Assembly: GCA_033239005.1 (NCBI GenBank)
Contig: BSQZ01000060.1
Span: forward strand, 372,001 to 436,000
Reading direction: 5' to 3'
Source: Lamellibrachia satsuma
Lineage: Eukaryota; Annelida; Polychaeta; Sabellida; Siboglinidae
DNA length: 64,000 nucleotides
Shown here: positions 1-12,221 of the stretch, piece by piece
Layout of the letters: each line of letters opens with the position of its first letter
How positions within the stretch are numbered: position 1 is the first letter of the stretch
Program-made: the position numbers and the translations under genes
The notes under the pieces: generated by a model
What the model was told of the DNA's origin: nothing
The model's input: the letters and a program-made list of their open reading frames with translations, nothing else
The model's database searches: none

Positions 1-205
1 AACAAACTGCCAAATCATTGTGTTAATGCTAGTAGTGTGAATATGTTTAAAAATAGAATTGACAGATATTTGATAAGAGCGGGCTACACATAGATGATAA
101 AATTGTTGGACTCTCAATAAGCCAATGGCTTCCTTGTCCACTTGCCATCTGGAACTTGATGTTTGGGATGGCAATCTTGTTAAATCTTGTTAAATCTTAG
201 GACAC
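1..205 (+). mobile_element. 3' end of a CR1/L2-like LINE (truncated by window edge)
   Basis: The plus strand encodes the last residues of a non-LTR reverse transcriptase ORF (NKLPNHCVNASSVNMFKNRI ... RAGYT, stop near 94), followed by a short 3' UTR. The UTR ends in GGATGGCAATCTTGTTAAAT with a partly repeated TTGTTAAATC tail. The same C-terminus and tail recur at 12855-13075 and, inverted, at 15395-15824, so this is one LINE family with a microsatellite-like 3' tail. The left part lies outside the window. Confidence 0.8.
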
Positions 206-312
206 TGTGTGGTGCATCTTAAGACACTGTGTGGTGCATCTTATTATTCTGGCACAAAGGCTGTCCACATGGGTTTCACATCAAACGGGTCAGTTCTGCT
301 GTATAAAAGTTG

Positions 313-2081
313 TCCAGTATTGTCTTCATACTATGCCCAGTATTGTCTTCATTATGTTGCCCAGTATCGTCTTCATTATGTTGCCCAGTATCGTCTTCAT
401 TATGTTGCCCAGTATTGTCTTCATTATTTGGCCCAGTATTGTCTTCATTATGTCGCCCAGTATTGTCTTCATTATGTCGCCCAGTATCGTCTTCATTTTG
501 TTGCTCAGTAGTGTCTTCATTACGTCGCCCAGTATTGTCTTCATTATGTTGCCCAGTATTGTCTTCATTATGTCGCCCAGTATTGTCTTCATTATGTTGC
601 CCAGTATTGTCTTCATTATGTCGCCCAGTATTGTCTTCATTTTGCTGCTCAGTATTGTCTTCATTATGTTGCCCAGTATTGTCTTCGTTATGTCGCCCAG
701 TATCGTGTTCATTTTGCTGCTCAGTATCGTCTACATTATGTCGTCCAGTATCGTCTTCATTATGTCGCCCAGTATTGTCTTCATTATGTCGCCCAGTATC
801 GTCTTCATCATGTCGCCCAGTATCGTCTTCATCATGTCGCCCAGTATTGTTTTCATCTTGTTGCTCAGTATTGTCTTCCTTATGTTGCCCAGTATCATCT
901 TCATCATGTCGCTCAGTATCGTCTTCATCATGTCGCCCAGTATTGTCTTCATCTTGTTGCTCAGTATTGTCTTCATTATGTCGCCCAGTATTGACTTCAT
1001 TATGTTGCCCAGTATTGTCTTCATTATGTCGCCCAGTATTGTCTTCATTATGTCGCCCAGTATTGTTTTCATTATGTCGCCCAGTATCGTCTTCATTATG
1101 TCGCCCAGTATCGTCTTCATTATGTCGCCCAGTATCGTCTTCATTTTGTTGCCCAGTATCGTCTTCATTATGTCGCCCAGTATTGTCTTCATTATGTCGC
1201 CCAGTATTGTTTTCATTATGTCGCCCAGTATCGTCTTCATTATGTCGCCCAGTATCGTCTTCATTATGTCGCCCAGTATCGTCTTCATTTTGTTGCCCAG
1301 TATTGTCTTCATTATGTCGCCCAGTATTGTCTTCATTATGTCGCCCAGTATTGTTTTCATTATGTTGCCCAGTATCGTCTTCATTATGTCGCCCAGTATC
1401 GTCTTCATTATGTCGCCCAGTATCGTCTTCATTTTGTTGCTCAGTATTGTCTTCATTTTGTTGCCCAGTATTGTCTTCATTATGTCGCCCAGTATTGTCT
1501 TCATTATGTCGCCCAGTATTGTCTTCATTTTGTTGCCCAGTATTGTCTTCATTATATCGCCCAGTATTGTCTTCATTTTGTTGCCCGGTATTGTCTTCAT
1601 TATGTCGCCCAGTATTGTTTTCATTATGTCGCCCAGTATCGTCTTCATTATGTCGCCCAGTATCGTCTTCATTATGTCGCCCAGTATTGTCTTCATTTTG
1701 TTGCCCAGTATTGTCTTCATTATGTCTCCCAGTATTGTCTTCATTATGTCGCCCAGTATTGTTTTCATTATGTTGCCCAGTATCATCTTCATTATGTCGC
1801 CCAGTATCGTCTTCATTATGTCGCCCAGTATCGTCTTCATTTTGTTGCCCAGTATTGTCTTCATTATGTTGCCCAGTATTGTCTTCATTATGTCGCCCAG
1901 TATTGTCTTCATTATGTCGCCCAGTATTGTCTTCATTATGTCGCCCAGTATTGTTTTCATTATGTCGCCCAGTATCGTCTTCATTATGTCGCCCAGTATC
2001 GTCTTCATTATGTCGCCCAGTATTGTCTTCATTTTATTGCCCGGTATTTTTTTCATTATGTTGCCTGGTATTGTCTTCAAG
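313..2081. repeat. 24-bp minisatellite, about 74 copies
   Basis: The unit is close to CCCAGTATTGTCTTCATTAT plus GTCG. Because 24 is divisible by three and the unit has no stop in several frames, long open frames appear on both strands (for example 207-2099 plus and 731-2080 minus). I regard them as repeat artefacts. Variants (TTGTTG against TATGTCG, T/C at the seventh position of the unit) are interspersed in blocks, which points to local duplication of multi-unit segments. Confidence 0.95.
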
Positions 2082-2218
2082 TATTTAATAATTAACTAGT
2101 ATTGCCTATGTATCAGGAATTATTGACCAGAATATCACTTCAGCCTCAGCAGAATACTATGGACATGCGTTGTTTATTGTCTAACAATATCCTTTAATTT
2201 GATCAGAGGAACAGGAAG

Positions 2219-2258
2219 CATGCTGCTCTGATGTCAGCCCTGACATCAGAGCAGCATG
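2219..2258. repeat. Perfect 19-bp inverted repeat (hairpin)
   Basis: Arms CATGCTGCTCTGATGTCAG and its exact reverse complement are separated by 2 bases (CC). The palindrome sits directly at the left edge of the 61-bp array that follows. No function can be assigned; it could have promoted slippage that founded the array. Confidence 0.9.
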
Positions 2259-3712
2259 AAGGCTTACTTACAAGAGGCAGAGCATGCGAGACCACTTGGA
2301 AAGAAGGCTTACTGAAGGCTTAGAGGGCACGCAAGAGACAGAGCATGCGGGACCACTGGGAAAGAAGGCTTACTGAAGGCTTAGAGGGCGTGCAAGAGAC
2401 AGAACATGCGGGACCATTGGGAAAGAAGGCTTACTGAAGGCTTAGAGGGCGCGCAAGAGGCAGAGCATGCGGGACCACTGGGAAAGAAGGCTTACTGAAG
2501 GCTTAGAGGGCGCGCAAGAGGCAGAGTGTGCGAGACCACTGGGAAAGAAGGCTTACTGAAGGCTTAGAGGGCACGCAAGAGGTAGAGCATGCGGGACCAC
2601 TGGGAAAGAAGGCTTACTGAAGGCTTAGAGGGCGTGCAAGAGACAGAGCATGCGGGACCACTGGGAAAGAAGGCTTACTGAAGGCTTAGAGGGCGTGCAA
2701 GAGACAGAACATGCGGGACCATTGGGAAAGAAGGCTTACTGAAGGCTTAGAGGGCGCGCAAGAGGCAGAGCATGCGGGACCACTGGGAAAGAAGGCTTAC
2801 TGAAGGCTTAGAGGGCGCGCAAGAGGCAGAGTGTGCGAGACCACTGGGAAAGAAGGCTTACTGAAGGCTTAGAGGGCACGCAAGAGGTAGAGCATGCGGG
2901 ACCACTGGGAAAGAAGGCTTACTGAAGGCTTAGAGGGCGTGCAAGAGACAGAGCATGCGGGACCACTGGGAAAGAAGGCTTACTGAAGGCTTAGAGGGCG
3001 TGCAAGAGACAGAGCATGCGGGACCACTGGGAAAGAAGGCTTACTGAAGGCTTAGAGGGCGTGCAAGAGACAGAGCATGCGGGACCACTGAGAAAGAAGG
3101 CTTACTGAAGGCTTAGAGGGCGCGCAAGAGGCAGAGCGTGCGAGACCACTGAGAAAGAAGGCTTACTGAAGGCTTAGAGGGCGTGCAAGAGACAGAGCAT
3201 GCGGGACCACTGGGAAAGAAGGCTTACTGAAGGCTTAGAGGGCGTGCAAGAGACAGAGCATGCGGGACCACTGGGAAAGAAGGCTTACTGAAGGCTTAGA
3301 GGGCGTGCAAGAGACAGAGCATGCGGGACCACTGGGAAAGAAGGCTTACTGAAGGCTTAGAGGGCGTGCAAGAGACAGAGCATGCGGGACCACTGAGAAA
3401 GAAGGCTTACTGAAGGCTTAGAGGGCGCGCAAGAGACAGAGCGTGCGGGACCACTGGGAAAGAAGGCTTACTGAAGGCTTAGAGGGCGTGCAAGAGACAG
3501 AGCATGCGGGACCACTGGGAAAGAAGGCTTACTGAAGGCTTAGAGGGCGTGCAAGAGACAGAGCATGCGGGACCACTGGGAAAGAAGGCTTACTGAAGGC
3601 TTAGAGGGCGTGCAAGAGGCAGAGCATGCGGGACCACTGGGAAAGAAGGCTTACTGAAGGCTTAGAGGGCACGCAAGAGACAGAGCATGCGAGACTACTG
3701 GGAGAGAAGGCA
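2259..3712. repeat. 61-bp minisatellite, about 24 copies
   Basis: The unit contains GGCTTACTGAAGGCTTAGAG, then GGCGTGCAAGAGACAGAGCA and TGCGGGACCACTGGGAAAGA. Units fall in recurring variants (GCGCAAGAGGCAGAG, GTGCAAGAGACAGAG, GCACGCAAGAGGTAGAG) in the same order, so blocks of about six units were duplicated (a higher-order structure). No open frame of note. Confidence 0.95.
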
Positions 3713-4027
3713 TGGGACGATATTTTATATGTGTAAAAAATATGTTAAAATATAGACTTGGAAAAAGTACACAACAATACTGAGTAGATATCACAAATAA
3801 AGAAAATAAACTATGATAAATGTATCAAGTAGATTCATACTTGTATTAAGAACTAATACCCACAGTAATATTATTGCTGTAATATACACTTGCTGTTTTA
3901 AAGTGCAAGCCGTCACAGAAGCCGGAGAAGCAGGTAGACGGCAGTTGGCCAGATTGGCCACGTGACAACCAAAGATGACAGAGATTCCAGCCTCCCCGAA
4001 GCGGCCAATGGGCAAAGAAACTGAAGA
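3713..4027. other. Unassigned spacer
   Basis: AT-rich sequence between the 61-bp array and the LINE at 4028. I see no coding frame, repeat or recognisable element in it. Confidence 0.5.
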
Positions 4028-4825
4028 CTCCTACTAAATTATTGAAACTCATGAAAGATGCATTAGTTGAACCACTAAAGTTAATAAGAAACCAGACTTG
4101 TGTTAATAGAACATTTCCTGATAACTTAAAAATAGTGAGTCATTCCTTACAATATAGGCCAATTTCCTTACTACCTGCCTTCTCAAAGGTTTTTGAAAAA
4201 ATTATTTTTGATCAACTTTACAGTTTTTTTATGAAAACAAACTTTTTTTTATAAAAGTCAGTATGGATTTAGGAAAGGACATTCAGCAGAGTTTGCTGCA
4301 CTTGAATTAACTAATGTCAGATGGATAAAGGTAAAATTCACATTACTATATCTTTAGACCTTTCTAAAGCTTTTGACACTTTTAACCATGACATTTTACA
4401 CACAAAAATTTCATACTATGGTGTTAAAGGACTTTCTAATTACCTTATTCAAAGTTGTTTAGCAAACAGGAAACAATTCATTGAAATAAATAACACCAAA
4501 TCAGATATGTTGACTATAACCCCTGGTGTTCCACAAGGTTCTATACTGGGCCCTCTACTATTTTTAATATATATAAATGACATTACTAATGCAAGTAATT
4601 TATATGAATACATTTTATATGCAGATGACTCAACTTGATGTAGCACACTTGACTCTTCAAAGATGCAGCTTGCTAACTTTTAATAATATTAACATTTGTT
4701 GAACTACAAAACATTAGTGAATGGTTGGAAGTTAAGAAACTTTCATTAAATGCTAACAAATCAAAATATATGATTCATCATCATAAAAATAATTCCGAGA
4801 TTCCAACTTGAAATAAATGACACAT
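4028..4825 (+). mobile_element. Degraded LINE reverse transcriptase, palm region
   Basis: In three frames the plus strand reads as a non-LTR reverse transcriptase. It shows YRPISLLPAFSKVFEKII (fingers), YGFRKGHSAE after a frameshift near 4250, LDLSKAFDTFNHDIL (first catalytic Asp), PGVPQGSILGPLLFLIYIND, and YADDS (catalytic YADD box, near 4618-4632). Frameshifts and stops show it is dead. The group is L2/CR1/Jockey-like; the exact clade is uncertain. The copy continues after an inserted hAT element (4834-5607) and around a minisatellite grown inside it, ending near 7760. Confidence 0.85.
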
Positions 4826-4833
4826 CTATAGTA

Positions 4834-5607
4834 TATGGTTGAAAAAAATAAAGATTTTTTAAATAAAAAAATTGTATTTTTTTTATTTAAATCATGTTTT
4901 AGTTTTTTAAATCTGGAATATAGACATTTATATAGATGTTTATATTTACAAACTCTTTCAAATGTGTTCTACTCAAATCGATTTGGGTACTTGTTTTAAC
5001 AGAGGGTACATGATTTTTGCTTATATAAAGACATTAGACAATGTCCACAAAGCCTCACCCAGGTAGTTGCATAATCTGTCTTGGAAAGGAAAGCAGTGTT
5101 TGTGGCTGTAGCCCTGATAATTATTGTTTGCTTAGAGGGTGGATTAGCACCTGTCCAGGGCACTGTGTACTCTAGTGGTCTCCAACCAGACTGCAAACTG
5201 GTACAGTATTAAACAACTGTGGCTCAGACTGTCTCACTTGAGTCAACATACTGAATTGGTAACTACCAGTACAAGCTCTAAGTGGACTTTAACTCAGGGC
5301 TTCTCACTTGAAAAGATACTTCCTCTGGAAGACAAGTTTGTATGGCTTCACTACATTCAGAAAGGGAATAGCTCAAACATACACAATGTCATAAAATATT
5401 TGACTATCAGACTATCTGGTGACAATACAACTACACAAGTGTGCACACTTTGTGCTTTCATATTAAAATAACAAACAAAACTTTGTTGATCTCGATGCTT
5501 GTAAACAATTATTTGCGTTACATTATATAAATCAGCAATTAAAAAAATCACAAATCAATTATTTTTTGGAGTGATTTAAATCAAATTATTTAAATCAAAC
5601 AACCCTG
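4834..5607. mobile_element. Non-autonomous hAT-like element inserted in the LINE
   Basis: The 774-bp insert is flanked by 8-bp near-identical direct repeats, CTATAGTA (4826-4833) and CTATAGTG (5608-5615). That length is the hallmark of hAT transposons. The right end read inward begins CAGGGTTGTTTGATTTAAAT, a typical hAT-style terminus; the left end (TATGGTTGAAAAAAATAAAG) is a decayed counterpart. The reverse transcriptase sequence resumes on the far side, which supports insertion into a pre-existing LINE. No transposase coding is visible inside. Confidence 0.7.
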
Positions 5608-5760
5608 CTATAGTGTGTTGATAACTTCAATTTCTTAGGAATTATAACAAACACCTGAATTTAAAAAATCATATTGACAAACTAGCATGTAAAATTTCAA
5701 GATCAATTGGCATTATATGACAAATTTTACAATTTGTACTGCAGCATGTTTTAGTAAACC
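5608..5760 (+). mobile_element. LINE fragment, region after the RT palm
   Basis: Reads, with frameshifts, as VDNFNFLGI, then KNHIDKLACKISRSIGIM and VNLYSSLVLPH. This follows the YADD part at 4028-4825 in the order usual for a non-LTR RT thumb region. The last residues are the seed of the 25-bp array that starts here. Confidence 0.75.
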
Positions 5761-7391
5761 TATATAGCTCACTTGTACTCCCTCATATAGCTCACTTGTA
5801 CTCCCTCATATATAGCTCACTTGTACTCCCTCATACATAGCTCACTTGTACTCCCTCCTACATAGCTCACTTGTACTCCCTCATACATAGCTCACTTGTA
5901 CTCCCTCCTACATAGCTCACTTGTACTCCCTCATACATAGCTCACTTGTACTCCCTCATATATAGCTCACTTGTACTCCCTCATATATAGCTCACTTGTA
6001 CTTCCTCATACATAGCTCACTTGTACTCCCTCATATATAGCTCATTTGTACTCCCTCATATATAGCTCACTTGTACTTCCTCATACATAGCTCACTTGTA
6101 CTCCCTCATACATAGCTCACTTGTACTCCCTCATACATAGCTCACTTGTACTTCCTCATACATAGCTCACTTGTACTCCCTCATACATAGCTCACTTGTA
6201 CTTCCTCATACATAGCTCACTTGTACTCCCTCATACATAGCTCACTTGTACTCCCTCATACATAGCTCACTTGTACTCCCTCATACATAGCTCACTTGTA
6301 CTCCCTCATACATAGCTCACTTGTACTTCCTCATACATAGCTCACTTGTACTCCCTCATACATAGCTCACTTGTACTCCCTCATACATAGCTCACTTGTA
6401 CTCCCTCATACATAGCTCACTTGTACTCCCTCATACATAGCTCACTTGTACTCCCTCATACATAGCTCACTTGTACTCCCTCATACATAGCTCACTTGTA
6501 CTCCCTCATACATAGCTCACTTGTACTCCCTCATACATAGCTCACTTGTACTTCCTCATACATAGCTCACTTGTACTCCCTCATACATAGCTCACTTGTA
6601 CTCCCTCATATATAGCTCACTTGTACTCCCTCATATATAGCTCACTTGTACTCCCTCATACATAGCTCACTTGTACTCCCTCATATATAGCTCACTTGTA
6701 CTTCCTCATACATAGCTCACTTGTACTCCCTCATATATAGCTCACTTGTACTCCCTCATATATAGTTCACTTGTACTCCCTCATATATAGCTCACTTGTA
6801 CTTCCTCATACATAGCTCACTTGTACTCCCTCATATATAGCTCACTTGTACTCCCTCATATATAGCTCACTTGTACTCCCTCATATATAGCTCACTTGTA
6901 CTCCCTCATATATAGTTCACTTGTACTCCCTCATACATAGCTCACTTGTACTCCCTCATATATAGCTCACTTGTACTCCCTCATATATAGCTCACTTGTA
7001 CTCCCTCATACATAGCTCACTTGTACTCCCTCATATATAGCTCACTTGTACTCCCTCATATATAGCTCACTTGTACTGCCTCATATATAGCTCACTTGTA
7101 CTCCCTCATACATAGCTCACTTGTACTCCCTCATACATATCTCACTTGTACTCCCTCATACATATCTCACTTGTACTCCCTCATACATAGCTCACTTGTA
7201 CTTCCTCATAAATAGCTCACTTGTACTTCCTCATACATAGCTCACTTGTACTCCCTCATATATAGCTCACTTGTACTCCCTCATATATAGCTCACTTGTA
7301 CTCCCTCATATATAGCTCACTTGTACTCCCTCATATATAGTTCACTTGTACTCCCTCATATATAGCTCACTTGTACTCCCTCATATATACT
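5761..7391. repeat. 25-bp minisatellite grown inside LINE coding sequence, about 65 copies
   Basis: The unit is CATAGCTCACTTGTACTCCC plus TCATA. The first copy is the codons for LYSSLVLPH of the flanking reverse transcriptase, and the reading continues with YYCLLSWGIQHERILKLQKR right after the last copy. The array is therefore an internal expansion of one LINE segment. The unit is not a multiple of three and carries TAG, so it is not translated. CATACATA and CATATATA variants are clustered. Confidence 0.93.
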
Positions 7392-7760
7392 ACTGTTTGC
7401 TTTCTTGGGGGATCCAACATGAGAGGATCTTAAAACTCCAAAAAAGAGCAATCAGAATAGTGACCTATTGCCAATATAATATTAGGTTATAACAACTGAA
7501 ATTTTATCATAGATACATAAATGGTAATTTACCTGAATATTTTTCAAGGTTAGGCATATGAAAAAAGAGGATGTTCATAGACATTATATAAGAAATACAT
7601 GTTGAAAGAGCGAATACTGAACTTGCCAGAAATCATTTAGGTTTAGTATTATCCATGTAATTAATAACACTCCCAAGGCTTGATCATAGATAACATTCAG
7701 TCTCACTCATTGCAAGGTTTCAGTTCCTATGTGAAGAATTTCTTTCTGTCACAATATAGC
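7392..7760 (+). mobile_element. LINE fragment, C-terminal region
   Basis: Immediately after the array the frame reads ILKLQKRAIRIVTYCQYN and, later, YINGNLPEYFSRLG. These match the usual C-terminal region of L2/CR1/Jockey-like elements (LQKRAIR, hydrophobic spacer, PEYF). Frameshifts and stops interrupt it. It completes the copy that begins at 4028. Confidence 0.75.
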
Positions 7761-8369
7761 TCAAGTTGTAATATCCGGAACTGTTATATTTGCCACTTAT
7801 ACGAAAACTAATTGCTGTTAAATATTTGCAGATTATCATACCTTCTCACATATTGTAATAATGTATGTTATATATTGTATTATTCTTACACTTTATTTAA
7901 GCATATAATCATGCAATACATTCAAGTTATTTGTCTTTAATCCCTCACTCAATTGTATTGTTTAATTTACAATTTTATATGGGTGGCTGTCACGTTAGCG
8001 GCAGTCTCCCAAATAGACATTCATACCTATACAATTAACACTAATATTTATGAATTTATGCATTTCTTTTTAAATTCGTAATATATTCTTGCATTTCTTA
8101 ATTTATGTTACATGTCTTGTTGAATGAACAATTCCTGATTCCTGAACTAGCTCTTGGTGGAGCTAGTTCAGGCCACTTGGTGGATACTGGCACTCCCTCA
8201 CCGGCACTCACTAACTGGTGCTTCCTGACCAGTGCTCCTTGTCCGGCACTCCCTGACCAGCACTCCCTGACCGGCGCTCCCAGACCAGTGTTATATAACA
8301 TATCATTATTACTATTCGTGTCTAATAAATTATTCTCAACTATATTTTATTTGAGTTGATCGCCTTGTT
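7761..8369. other. Spacer with a short degenerate repeat
   Basis: Mostly AT-rich sequence without a recognisable gene; part may be the 3' UTR of the LINE upstream. At about 8190-8290 a degenerate 15-bp repeat of the type CTCCCTGACCGGCAC occurs six to seven times and produces spurious open frames on both strands. Confidence 0.5.
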
Positions 8370-8935
8370 CTAGCTTGGCAGGAAAAATTACCTTCAGTAA
8401 AAACCCGAAGACCAAATAGCTGAAGAAGGCCCTAAATGAAAAGGAAGAGCAGGTCAAAAGACTAAGCCACACCACACCGGAGCTCTCGAGGTCTGAAGGC
8501 TCGACCTCAGCAGCATCAACGCGAACACAGCCATCATTACAGCTACGATCACCTGAACGGGCAGCAATAGAGCTGTTCAGTGCTATCACTTTTACACCAA
8601 GGATGGAACACATTAACGCATTGCTTCCTTTGACAAAAATAGTGTCACGCATCCGGAAAGCGCCAACAAAATTCAAGAAGTCTCTGTTTGCAGGCCAAAT
8701 GATCGAACTGGGGTCTAAAGACTATCCCCAGCAAAACGATTCACATCTCTCCAACTTGGGGTGTAAAGACTATCCTCAGCAAGACTATTCCTCTGTCCCA
8801 CTTGAAAGTGGTGTCCCAACCTTCCACATTGCTATGAAAGTGGTGTCCCAATCTCCCACACTGCTACAAAAGTGGTGTACCAATCTCCCACATTGCTATG
8901 AAAGTAGTGTCCCAATCTCCCACATTGCTAATTGA
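8370..8935 (+). other. Unidentified open stretch with one stop, ending in a 30-bp repeat
   Basis: A plus-strand frame is open except for one TAG (near 8418). It contains a charged, Ser/Thr-rich stretch (KEEQVKRLSHTTPELSRSEG), then LLPLTKIVSRIRKAPTKFKK. From about 8700 the sequence turns into short duplications (SKDYPQQ and CKDYPQQ, then four copies of a 30-bp GTGTCCCAATCTCCCACATT unit). I do not recognise the protein. It may be a decayed exon or transposon ORF. Confidence 0.25.
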
Positions 8936-9124
8936 AACGACAGATCTAGAAATCTGGGAAAAACTTGAAGGCCTCTCAATGAATGAAGTTTGGCACTGAA
9001 CATGAAAGCCCAAGAAGTCAGACCCAACGGTTGAGTCTTCAAGAAGACCAATTTGACCAAAGTTGTGGAAAGCAAAGAAAGTTTCACTGACAAATTCATA
9101 GAAGGCATACTGTGGTCCATGGTT

Positions 9125-9914
9125 GAGAAGAGGGACAATATGAGAGATGTGGTCCCAGGATGAGAAGAGGGAAAATGAGAGATGTGGTCCCAGGATGAGA
9201 AGAGGGGCAATATGAGAGATGTGGTCAAAGGAAGAGAAGAGGAACAATGAGAGATGTGGTCCCAGGTTGAGAAGAGTGACAATGAGAGATGTGGTCCCAG
9301 GTTGAGAAGAGTGACAATGAGAGATGTGGTCCCAGGTTGTGAAGAAGGACAATGAGAGATGTGGTCCCAGGTTGAGAAGAGGGACAATGAGAGATGTGGT
9401 CCCAGGTTGAGAAGAGTGACAATGAGAGATGTGGTCCCAGGTTGAGAAGAGGGACAATGAGAGATGTGGTCCCAGGTTGAGAAGAGTGACAATGAGAGAT
9501 GTGGTCCCAGGTTGAGAAGAGGGACAATGAGAGATGTGGTCCCAGGTTGAGAAGAGTGACAATGAGAGATGTGGTCCCAGGTTGAGAAGAGGGACAATGA
9601 GAGATGTGGTCCCAGGTTGAGAAGAGGGACAATGAGAGATGTGGTCCCAGGTTGAGAAGAGTGACAATGAGAGATGTGGTCCCAGGTTGAGAAGAGGGAC
9701 AATGAGAGATGTGGTCCCAGGTTGAGAAGAGTGACAATGAGAGATGTGGTCCCAGGTTGAGAAGAGGGACAATGAGAGATGTGGTCCCAGGTTGAGAAGA
9801 GTGACAATGAGAGATGTGGTCCCAGGTTGAGAAGAGTGACAATGAGAGATGTGGTCCCAGGTTGAGAAGAGTGACAATGAGAGATGTGGTCCCAGGTTGA
9901 GAAGAGTGACAATG
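9125..9914. repeat. 35-bp minisatellite, about 22 copies
   Basis: The unit is GTTGAGAAGAGTGACAATGA plus GAGATGTGGTCCCAG, alternating GTGACAATG and GGGACAATG variants. The first units (9125-9240) are more diverged, as expected at an array edge. The three long minus-strand frames here are products of the repeat. Confidence 0.95.
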
Positions 9915-10948
9915 AGGGGTTGGGATGACACTATGAAATCAAACAAGTTTTGAAGAGTTCTGCGGTTATTTCATATATAATCAAACATTGGATTATCATA
10001 AGTATAATAAAACAAATTTCACTATTAAATAATGACTATTTTACACATGAATGTATTTTGCCATCCACAGTATCTTAGCCAACACCATCAAGATTTGTGT
10101 AAAATGCACAAGGTAACATCAATGAACAATTTATTAACCCACTGCAGTTCATTCCATTCAGGTTAGCATAATAGTCAAAATAATAAGAATATGATAAAAG
10201 CACATATGGAACATGCACAATAATCATAGTACATAGTCAGGTACATGTACACAATATATTAAACTAAGGTGAATGTTACCCAGTGGTCTAACCAGTAATA
10301 TATGCTAATCTACTTGAAATTACAATATGTGAAATGGTACGTCTGCATGTTTAAACTGTCTACAAACTGATAGTTATAATCCAGTGCAAATAAATTATAC
10401 ACAGTCCAAAGCCCAACATGTTCTTTGCAATGAATGCAGCTTAAAGTTAAAACACGACTTTCCCTTATAATAGAAAGTTACAATATTAGGTTACATTTAT
10501 AAAACATCACAATTCTTCCTTGGTGAAATTTCATAACTTTGTCATGTGATTGGCGAGAAGATCAGCATTGACCCACACAGTGTTTACCATCTTGGATATC
10601 CACTATTTTGATCCTTACCAGATCTAATGACTAAAGTCAATTCTTTCGATGATTTGAACAAAAACAGGCATTTTTTTTATTAAACAGACTGCGCACATTA
10701 CTTAAACTTGTCACACGCTACACATTTGGACATAAATGTACTGGATTCATGACGGGGTGAACCATTTGAAGAAGCAGCTTTAACATATAACTTACGAAAA
10801 TAGTTTTTCTTAGTTGTATACTGTGATTTGAACGGAAGTTTCACCAACGACTGAAAATTCAACTTCCGCATGTCATCTTCGTGTTCAACTTGTCTCGAAA
10901 TACGGAATTCACTTGTTCAAGTACCAACAACTTCATTCCAACAATTGA

Positions 10949-10955
<7 letters not shown>
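9915..10955. other. Unassigned AT-rich spacer
   Basis: I find no coding frame, repeat or recognisable element in this kilobase. Confidence 0.5.

Positions 10956-11040
<85 letters not shown>
10956..11040. repeat. (TA)n microsatellite
   Basis: About 42 uninterrupted TA dinucleotides. The small open frames that run through it are artefacts. Confidence 0.98.
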
Positions 11041-11043
<3 letters not shown>

Positions 11044-11889
11044 TGTTTTATCTATTCATAGAAGTACTTCAGCTCTGTGCCTGTGCTACTGCCGACAAAA
11101 TATTTACAAGTTTGTACAAACACCATCGATCAAGCCTAGGTTATGATGTATGCAAGAATGACGCAAATTGCAAGGTCGTATACATTACTGGAGGCTCAAA
11201 GTCAAAACACAAGCATTCTTGCTCGTTCTTTTTATATAGGATACATTTCAAATAATATATTTAAACGTTTTTTAAAAGTATAAACTGAAACTTTTAATTT
11301 TTAGGGTCGGTGCAACACTTTGTGTACCTGTGTTTTGAGCTGTGCACATATGTTTGTGGAGCTAGTTCAAACTCAGCTAGGCCAGTTCAAACTCAGCTAG
11401 GCCAGTTCAAACTAAGCAGGGCCAGTTCAAAATGGAACAAGCCCAAAAACAAATCTGGGCGAATAAAAAAATAATTTCAGAAAGGGGAAGGCAGTGCTTA
11501 CTGCTAGTTGAGCCATTTTTTATTCTTTTTGATATCTAGGGTCAATAATGTTCATAAGTCAAATTTTTTTTACTCACATAAACTATGATTATTAGAAGAT
11601 AATTTTATACCAAGATAATATATCTAGCATGCATGGATAATTATATCTAGCTGATTGAAATAGGGTTGGTAAGCTGGCTCAACTAACACTTGGTGTGAGG
11701 TAAGTTGAGCCACAGTGTAGCGTAAATTGGTATAATTTACATAGGCCTTGTACTAAAATTTCATAACTCAGCCAACACATCTCAATGGGTACAAATCGCT
11801 TAATTAATAATTAATGTTGCCTTGTAGCTATCTGATGTGCCAATTTGCTCGGAGAAATTAATTCCTTGATATATTTTAGGGTAAAGAAC
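11041..11889. other. Unassigned spacer
   Basis: No gene seen. Three copies of a 22-bp motif (CTCAGCTAGGCCAGTTCAAA type) lie at about 11366-11430. The rest is AT-rich and unassigned. Confidence 0.45.
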
Positions 11890-12145
11890 ACTAAAGATAT
11901 AGATATGCTTGAATGAATACAAAGGAGAGCAACTAAAATTATTCCAGAACTGAGAGACCTTAGTTATGAAGAACGACTGAAAGAATGTGGTGTTGTAACA
12001 ACCCTAGAGACAAGACGGTTAAGAGGAGATCAAATTGAAGTTTTTAAGATATTGAATGGGTGTGAAAATATTGACTGAATATTTTTTTCTCACTCAAGAA
12101 AGATAATAGAACTAGAGGATGAGGTAACATTACTCTTGAGTACCA
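11890..12145 (+). mobile_element. CR1-like LINE fragment
   Basis: Reads RATKIIPELRDLSYEERLKE, then TTLETRRLRGDQIEVFKILN, and after a stop FFSLKKDNRTRG. This is the same C-terminal region as the minus-strand copy at 15489-15824. The 5' part is missing. The following C-terminus and 3' tail reappear at 12855-13075, so the piece may have been split by the sequence at 12146-12850. Confidence 0.8.
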
Positions 12146-12221
12146 AATAAGCACCTTATTTGGCACTATACTATTATTAAATTTATACATATAATCATGG
12201 CAAATTATGCAAGGTATACTT

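Noticed and set aside
207..2099. 630-codon frame and other long frames on both strands
   Set aside because: They lie in a 24-bp array that keeps frame; the peptide is a low-complexity octapeptide repeat without start context or domain.
5761..7391. CRISPR-like regular repeat
   Set aside because: Units are contiguous without unique spacers, and the genome is eukaryotic; the same holds for every array here.
8864..9946. Three minus-strand frames of 205-360 codons
   Set aside because: Products of the 35-bp array; the three overlapping frames give rotated versions of the same peptide.
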